Shown here: positions 31,875-33,653 of the stretch, in pieces
Layout of the letters: each line of letters starts with the position of its first letter
How positions within the stretch are numbered: the first letter of the stretch is position 1
Assembly: GCA_002727195.1 (NCBI GenBank)
Contig: PBWH01000027.1
Span: forward strand, 84,707-118,359
Origin: Gemmatimonadota bacterium
Lineage (GTDB): Bacteria > Latescibacterota > UBA2968
Direction: 5' to 3'
Length of the DNA: 33,653 bases
Notes under the pieces: generated by a model
Database searches by the model: none
Seen by the model: only the letters and a program-made list of their open reading frames with translations
Told to the model about the DNA's origin: nothing
Translations under genes and position numbers: made by a program

Positions 31875-33653
31875 ATGGCAGAAGCGAGTGGACGGAAGTC
31901 GTGGGTGTTTCAGGCTAACCCTAGGATGTACGAAGTCAGGAGGGCTCTTGAAGACGGTGTTCGTGAATTCACTTGGGCTGTAAAGCAGTTTCGAGATGAG
32001 ATTCACAGCGGAGACCGCGTCTTCCTGTGGGAATCTGGTACCTCTGGGGGGCTTTGGGCTGAAGGTGCGCTGACCTCTTCACCTGAACATATGGAGGATC
32101 TACCTCACGAGGCTGGATACTACGTAGGCGATAATCGACGTGGACTTGAGCTGCGTGTCAGGCTAACGCTCTCTGTTGTGCGGAATGACCCTCTAGGTAG
32201 GCAGGCGATAGTCGAGGAGGCGTTGCTCCGAGATATGCACCTGATGCGGATGTCGCAAGGTACAAACGTTCGTCTTTCCGACTCTGAGGCAGACCTCTTG
32301 TCTCGATTGGTGCGTCCTGAAGCTAGCTTTAGGGCCACTATGGAGCTCTATCAGTCCGAGAATGTGGTCTTCCAAAGTATAGAACGAGGGGCTCACTACC
32401 GCGTGATGAGTGTAGATGAGGCGGGCTGCCAAGTCGAGAGACTCTCGGCGAACGAGCCAGCAAGGGTGATGTTCGATCTCTATAGTGTTAAGGCTGGTGA
32501 GCTGCCTCTCGAGGGAACACCCCCAACTGAATTCCATTCGACTAGCGCCGTTCGTGCATCAATGCTTCAAGGCCCAGATTTGGGATTGTCGGATAACAGA
32601 AGTCTTATTCTTCCCACTCGTTCGACAATCGGCAGACTGGAGAACCTCTGTGGTCATCTGCGTGGGCTGAACGTGGACGTATCCGAAGGGGGCCCACGTC
32701 TCTACAAGCCTGCTATGCTTGCTGCCGCAGTCGAGCTGGTGGAAGAGGGAAAGATAGTCCAGAATCAGCTGCACTTTGAGGAGCTACTACCACGGTTCCT
32801 ATCTCGCCTGAAAGAGCTGGGAGTAGATGCCGGCGCCCAACAGGGCGCGCTGGCCTACTACCATCTCTCTGGCGATCTTTTCTGGCTTCTTGCATACAAA
32901 GATGGTAGCGAGCTCGTAGATCCACACGGTGGTGTAAGCATTCGATCCATTCAGGAGAGAATCAACTACGCTCTGTTAAAGCCTGCTTTCTTTGAGCTGT
33001 TGTTGAGGCAGACCCACCGGAGTCGAGCTCAGCGCGAGATCAGTCGACGTTGGTGGCCTGACCGCAGAACGCATTCTAACAGACCGAAGCGCTACTGGTG
33101 GGTCAACCAGGGCAAAACATTTCGTGAGGAACGAGAGGGTAGCCTCATATGGGCTCCCAAGGCGAACGAGGGAGGGCAAACGTGGGGTTTCTGGACCAAC
33201 GTGAGTGCAGTCTCACCGGGAGATGTTGTCCTCAGCTACAGTCGAGGATTCTTGCGCGCTGTATCATTGGCAGAAAGTGCGGGATTCACAGCTCAAAAGC
33301 CAACCTCTATACGCTCTACTGAGTGGGAGCCTGAGGGTTGGCAAGTCGATCTTGCGTACCACGATCTCGACAATCCCGTGCCCCTATCCGAAGTAACTGA
33401 CCTAACCACCTTGAGGTCAGTGGAGGGTGGGCCCCTAGATTCAAACGGATCAGTTAAGCAAGGCTATCTGTTTGCACTGAGCACTGAGGCAGCGATGGAT
33501 GTGCTTAGCTGTATAAATCCGTCCGACATCCCTACTTGGCTAACTCTTCGAGAGGAGCACCCACAATTGCCTGTACCGGATTCACTGCCTGCAGACACTA
33601 AGTTTTGGACCATAGGTCTCGGAGAAGGGGGTAGGCTCTGGGGGCAGTGCAAA
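31875..33653 (+). CDS. Multi-reader modified-DNA restriction protein (EVE, SBD-like, EVE-like), runs off right edge
   Basis: 593 codons, open without a stop to the last base. Residues 9-147 form an EVE (PUA-like) domain: SWVFQANPRMYEV, WAVKQFRDEIHSGDRVFLW, GGLWAEGAL and MRMSQGTNVRLSDSEADLL. Residues about 270-380 resemble the sulfur-binding domain of ScoMcrA-type nucleases: RLYKPAMLAAAVELVEEGKI, AYYHLSGDLFWLLAY, LKPAFFELLL. Residues 407-545 form a second EVE-like domain: RYWWVNQGKTFREEREGSL, WAPKANEGG, VSPGDVVLSYSRGFLRAV, GYLFALSTEAAM. At 577-593 FWTIGLGEGGRLWGQC looks like the opening of a third PUA-like domain of the type found before McrB-like ATPases. EVE domains bind modified bases and SBD binds phosphorothioate DNA, so this is probably the sensor part of a type IV restriction system. 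The effector is outside the window. Confidence 0.8.
   Translation, partial: MAEASGRKSWVFQANPRMYEVRRALEDGVREFTWAVKQFRDEIHSGDRVFLWESGTSGGLWAEGALTSSPEHMEDLPHEAGYYVGDNRRGLELRVRLTLSVVRNDPLGRQAIVEEALLRDMHLMRMSQGTNVRLSDSEADLLSRLVRPEASFRATMELYQSENVVFQSIERGAHYRVMSVDEAGCQVERLSANEPARVMFDLYSVKAGELPLEGTPPTEFHSTSAVRASMLQGPDLGLSDNRSLILPTRSTIGRLENLCGHLRGLNVDVSEGGPRLYKPAMLAAAVELVEEGKIVQNQLHFEELLPRFLSRLKELGVDAGAQQGALAYYHLSGDLFWLLAYKDGSELVDPHGGVSIRSIQERINYALLKPAFFELLLRQTHRSRAQREISRRWWPDRRTHSNRPKRYWWVNQGKTFREEREGSLIWAPKANEGGQTWGFWTNVSAVSPGDVVLSYSRGFLRAVSLAESAGFTAQKPTSIRSTEWEPEGWQVDLAYHDLDNPVPLSEVTDLTTLRSVEGGPLDSNGSVKQGYLFALSTEAAMDVLSCINPSDIPTWLTLREEHPQLPVPDSLPADTKFWTIGLGEGGRLWGQCK

Noticed and set aside
1..33653. 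CRISPR arrays, tRNA or rRNA genes
   Set aside because: I saw no regularly spaced direct repeats, no cloverleaf with a TTCRANNC arm and no conserved rRNA segments on either strand.

Overview
The window reads as chromosomal DNA of an uncultured, GC-rich bacterium. The gene stock resembles that of candidate phyla such as Latescibacterota or Poribacteria: three phytanoyl-CoA dioxygenase (PhyH) paralogues, two Gfo/Idh/MocA oxidoreductases, a sulfotransferase-like protein, GH78 and BNR glycosidases, a PA0069-type radical SAM protein, an orphan FlgD-like C-terminal tail, and two large GT-C membrane proteins. This placement rests on gene content only and is an inference. I saw no rRNA, tRNA or CRISPR array.

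Layout. 1-584 (-): membrane-protein pieces at the left edge. 708-6049 (-): a compact six-gene unit, transcribed right to left, of Gfo/Idh oxidoreductase, sulfotransferase-like protein, class IV aminotransferase, RidA-like protein, PhyH dioxygenase and D-2-hydroxyacid dehydrogenase. Its first three genes and its last two overlap. 6189-8909: a FlgD-tail remnant with a good terminator (+), then an alpha/beta hydrolase with a broken FAA-hydrolase gene and a third damaged gene upstream (-). 9061-12483 (+): a GH78 alpha-L-rhamnosidase and a frameshifted cohesin-like secreted protein. 12337-20194 (-): radical SAM protein, gamma-glutamyltransferase, BNR sialidase, a GT-C protein ending in an ILEI/FAM3-type domain, and a hybrid histidine kinase with an internal deletion. 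20390-27141 (+): a broken CDGSH/ferredoxin-like protein, dxs, a 55-residue basic protein, PhyH, and an AftB-like GT-C/TPR protein. 27210-28002 (-): a cupin and a small secreted protein. 28333-31598 (+): SDR, PhyH and a second Gfo/Idh oxidoreductase. 31653-33653 (+): a tyrosine-recombinase remnant, then a long reading frame open to the right edge.

The most notable item is that last reading frame (31875 to the edge, at least 593 residues). It carries an N-terminal EVE (PUA-superfamily) domain, a segment like the sulfur-binding domain of ScoMcrA-type nucleases, a second EVE-like domain opening with YWWVNQGKT, and what looks like the start of a third reader domain (FWTIGLGEGGRLW) at the window end. 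These architectures belong to modification-dependent (type IV) restriction systems. With the recombinase remnant just upstream, the right end looks like the start of a defence island. The effector (HNH nuclease or McrB-type ATPase) would lie outside the window.

A second theme is damage. At least five genes carry frameshifts, in-frame stops or internal deletions, while their large neighbours are intact. This is either real gene decay or, for some of the single-base indels, assembly error. From about 27.7 kb rightward the intergenic DNA is visibly AT-richer, as expected for a more recently acquired segment.
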